Assembly (NCBI GenBank): GCA_903851415.1
Contig: CAINOE010000209.1
Span: 16,528 to 80,527 of the forward strand
Reading direction: 5' to 3'
Length of the DNA: 64,000 nucleotides
Source of the DNA: an uncultured Rhodopila sp.
GTDB taxonomy: Bacteria > Pseudomonadota > Alphaproteobacteria > Acetobacterales > Acetobacteraceae
A program made the translations under genes and the position numbers. Within the stretch, counting starts at the first letter, position 1. Each line of letters begins with the position of its first letter. The notes under the pieces were generated by a model. That model was not told where the DNA came from, ran no database searches, and saw only the letters and a list, made by a program, of their open reading frames with translations. Below are positions 62,254-64,000 of the stretch, in pieces.

Positions 62254-63519
62254 TTACCGATCGACGAGCGTCGTCGAGTGGCGTTCGACCAAGTACTGTG
62301 CGGCCCGCGCAATCGCTTCTTCTCTTGTCGATCCTGCGCCTGTTTCGATCAGCGCATCGGACGATGAGATGATGACGCCGTCGTTCTGTCTAAACAAACG
62401 GAAGTCTGCCGTTACGGTACAAGAAAAAAGACCAGGGATCGAGCTGGAAGGTTGGCATCGTGTGTCAACCAGCGCAAAAATGGATGCCCTGATGTGCTGT
62501 TCAACGCCTGCTTCGAACAACACGCTGTGCTCGCCGCTCATGACGGGATCGTAGTATAAGGGGTCATAGGCCGCATCTGCAAGCTTGCTGGCCGGAGTTC
62601 CTTTGGCGCGGATAGCGTTGGTGAGCAATGTTATGATCTGTTGGGCGGCAATTGCAGATTCATGATCATGCAACTCTCGTGGTTTCGCACCGACAATGGT
62701 CGTCCCTTGAGGGTAACTTTCAGGTATAAATGCCATTATAAGAGCTCGGTGTCTTTTCTCTCGTTCCTCGGCGTCCGCCCGTTCCGCCGCTGCACGCGAT
62801 GTTGCAACTGCGCGGGCGCTTTCTGCGGCCGCGCGCTTCCTTATGTCTTCAACTATGGCCGGGGTTACGGCAGTCAAGATCGCGCCAGTAGTCTCGTCAA
62901 AGCCCTCCGCACCGAAAAGGCGGTAGCTACCGTCATATCCGCGAGCATACCAGACCTCGGGCTGGCCGGTGATCGGATCAAAAAACGTGATAGCTTCGGG
63001 GTCAGCCGCAATAATCCTGGGACGAATGCCCTTTTTCTGGAGAACGATAATCCGAGCCACCTGATCCGTGAGTCGACGCCTTTCGGCTCCTGTGGTCGGG
63101 TCGACCCCGCCGGTATCAGAAAGGATTATCTCACCACCGGGCTGCACTGCGTACCATTTTTGTGCCGGACCGCGTTGGTCGAAGTTTGTGTCCATCATGG
63201 CGTGAAGTAGTGGCGTCGTTCCGTAAACGAAGAGCAGAGCGAGGAACGCGGGTGCGGGTTTCCTGCCTAAAACGAGCCACCGCAGCGCTATCGGGAAAGC
63301 GATTGCGTTAATAAACGCAAAAGGCAATGCCGCGACTTCCGCCCATGCCGCGCCTAGTCCGAGATGGTCATGAAAGAGAGCCGCATACCCCCGCACATCC
63401 CAGAAAAAAGTGAACCCAGGTACGGTCAGAGATAGAACGACGAGGACAGCCGCACCGACGATTGGCCATCGCCAGTTTCGGAGGAGAGACCAGAAGGTTT
63501 GTTCAGTCAACTCCAGCAA
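62254..63519 (-). CDS. Hypothetical membrane protein with large soluble region
   Basis: 421 aa. The N-terminal about 115 residues contain three hydrophobic segments (about 20-38, 62-80 and 88-106, e.g. IVGAAVLVVLSLTVPGF and FLALLFVYGTTPLLHAM). The rest is soluble, with a Glu/Arg/Ala-rich coiled coil around 235-262 (AAAESARAVATSRAAAERAD) and a final ordered region containing a likely Cys pair (DTRCQPSS, LFSCTVTADF). I recognise no family. It lies directly upstream of the FlgO/CsgG-like gene on the same strand (45 bp), so the two are probably one operon. The last part, TVTADFRLFRQND and AIARAAQYLVE, resembles small envelope-protein repeats but not clearly enough to name. Confidence 0.6.
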   Translation of the reverse strand: MLELTEQTFWSLLRNWRWPIVGAAVLVVLSLTVPGFTFFWDVRGYAALFHDHLGLGAAWAEVAALPFAFINAIAFPIALRWLVLGRKPAPAFLALLFVYGTTPLLHAMMDTNFDQRGPAQKWYAVQPGGEIILSDTGGVDPTTGAERRRLTDQVARIIVLQKKGIRPRIIAADPEAITFFDPITGQPEVWYARGYDGSYRLFGAEGFDETTGAILTAVTPAIVEDIRKRAAAESARAVATSRAAAERADAEEREKRHRALIMAFIPESYPQGTTIVGAKPRELHDHESAIAAQQIITLLTNAIRAKGTPASKLADAAYDPLYYDPVMSGEHSVLFEAGVEQHIRASIFALVDTRCQPSSSIPGLFSCTVTADFRLFRQNDGVIISSSDALIETGAGSTREEAIARAAQYLVERHSTTLVDR

Positions 63520-64000
63520 GGCACCCTCAACGTATTCCGCACTTGGGACCTACCGATCGCACCTATAGTGGTATATTAGCGCAGAAATGCACCTATTGCA
63601 ATACCGCGATGTACGTCCTGTACCGACCGAATACGCGCTGTGGAGCGCTCATAAATTGACGGACTTTCTTGGAGCTGCGGGATGGACCTCGGGGTCCGGG
63701 GGGACAAATTGTGATCCAAGGGGTGTCTAAAGTCCTATACCTAGGGACCGACCTCTCGCGGCGCCCCCCTCAGCGAGCGCAATGCATCACAGGCGCCTTG
63801 CGGGTAGGCAGCATGTTTTCGCTAGTTAGGTGTCGTGGCCGACCGTGCAGTGCCTTGCACGGGAGTGTCCGATCTACTGTGTAAATAGGTCCGTGGCCTG
63901 ATCGCATCGATCGGTCAGCTAGCTGACCGATCGATGCGATCAGAAAACAAAATCATAAACTGGATCTTCGCCTCCGGCCAGTGAATTGAAGGCTTGGATC
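63520..64000. other. Terminal non-coding tract with perfect palindrome
   Basis: No gene recognised in 480 bp. Sequence is comparatively AT-rich. The left part presumably holds the promoter of the leftward membrane-protein operon. Right of 63898 lies a 46-bp perfect palindrome listed separately. Confidence 0.45.
63898..63943. repeat. 46-bp perfect palindrome
   Basis: Two 23-bp arms with no loop: CTGATCGCATCGATCGGTCA continuing to AGCT, then the exact mirror. It is followed by A-rich sequence (AAAACAAAATC), so it could act as a terminator, but a zero-loop palindrome of this length more often marks a recombination, replication or transposon-related site. Confidence 0.85.

Noticed and set aside
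63669..63884. 71-aa frame near the right end
   Set aside because: Random-looking sequence with no ribosome binding site or similarity.
1..64000. CRISPR array, tRNA, rRNA or complete insertion sequence
   Set aside because: I looked for regular direct repeats, tRNA-like arms with conserved TTCGA loops, and transposase motifs (DDE) and saw none.

Overview
The window looks like a chromosome segment of a GC-rich alphaproteobacterium, most likely of the Acetobacteraceae type. The best clue is the housekeeping run argS - SPOR protein - nagZ - M50 protease - scpA - scpB, which has the typical alphaproteobacterial order. Family-level placement is inference. No rRNA, tRNA, CRISPR array or complete insertion sequence was recognised.

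The left 17 kb carries the most striking content. A DabA-type inorganic-carbon uptake protein (cut by the window edge) is followed by three very large co-directional genes. They are a single-chain biotin-dependent acyl-CoA carboxylase of eukaryotic-ACC-like architecture (1808 aa), a trifunctional propionyl-CoA synthase (1828 aa) and a bifunctional malonyl-CoA reductase (1257 aa). Together they would convert acetyl-CoA + 2 HCO3-/CO2 equivalents (one fixed by the carboxylase here, one later by propionyl-CoA carboxylation) through malonyl-CoA and 3-hydroxypropionate to propionyl-CoA. That is the first arm of the 3-hydroxypropionate bi-cycle known from Chloroflexus. The genes are tightly coupled (ATGA overlap between carboxylase and synthase, 11 nt before the reductase). 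The genes of the second part of the bi-cycle are not in the window.

From 17.4 to 20.6 kb there is a D-ribulose-kinase-like FGGY kinase, a hypothetical protein and about 1.1 kb with no convincing gene. From 20.65 to 33.6 kb lies an accessory three-gene operon with ATGA overlaps. It encodes a 1252-aa protein with fibronectin-III-like segments, a 937-aa phospholipase-D-like protein and a 2127-aa beta-rich giant protein, followed by a four-helix membrane protein. None of these has a visible signal peptide, and I know of no described system with this composition.

From 35 to 40.8 kb is the housekeeping core. From 40.8 to 50 kb come a cyclic-nucleotide-binding-domain protein, an iron-permease/cupredoxin fusion with an outer-membrane partner and a candidate Fur box, a small secreted protein, an endonuclease/exonuclease/phosphatase-fold protein, an AI-2E-family transporter with an unusual C-terminal domain, an ATP-grasp-like protein with an aldo-keto reductase, and a lipoprotein. 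From 50 to 58.3 kb come a broken nucleotidyltransferase gene, a metallophosphoesterase, a glutathione-transferase/isomerase pair, a decayed gene, an FmdB-type zinc ribbon, an orphan molybdopterin hydroxylase large subunit and uvrC.

The right end (58.4-64 kb) is accessory. It holds a PIN / XRE-ImmA toxin-antitoxin-like pair, a winged-helix antitoxin-like gene next to a frameshifted toxin, then a visibly AT-richer tract with a FlgO/CsgG-like lipoprotein-type gene and a membrane protein, and finally a perfect 46-bp palindrome. Long hairpin-forming repeats of one family (around 17.3, 44.2 and perhaps 56.3 kb) punctuate gene ends.
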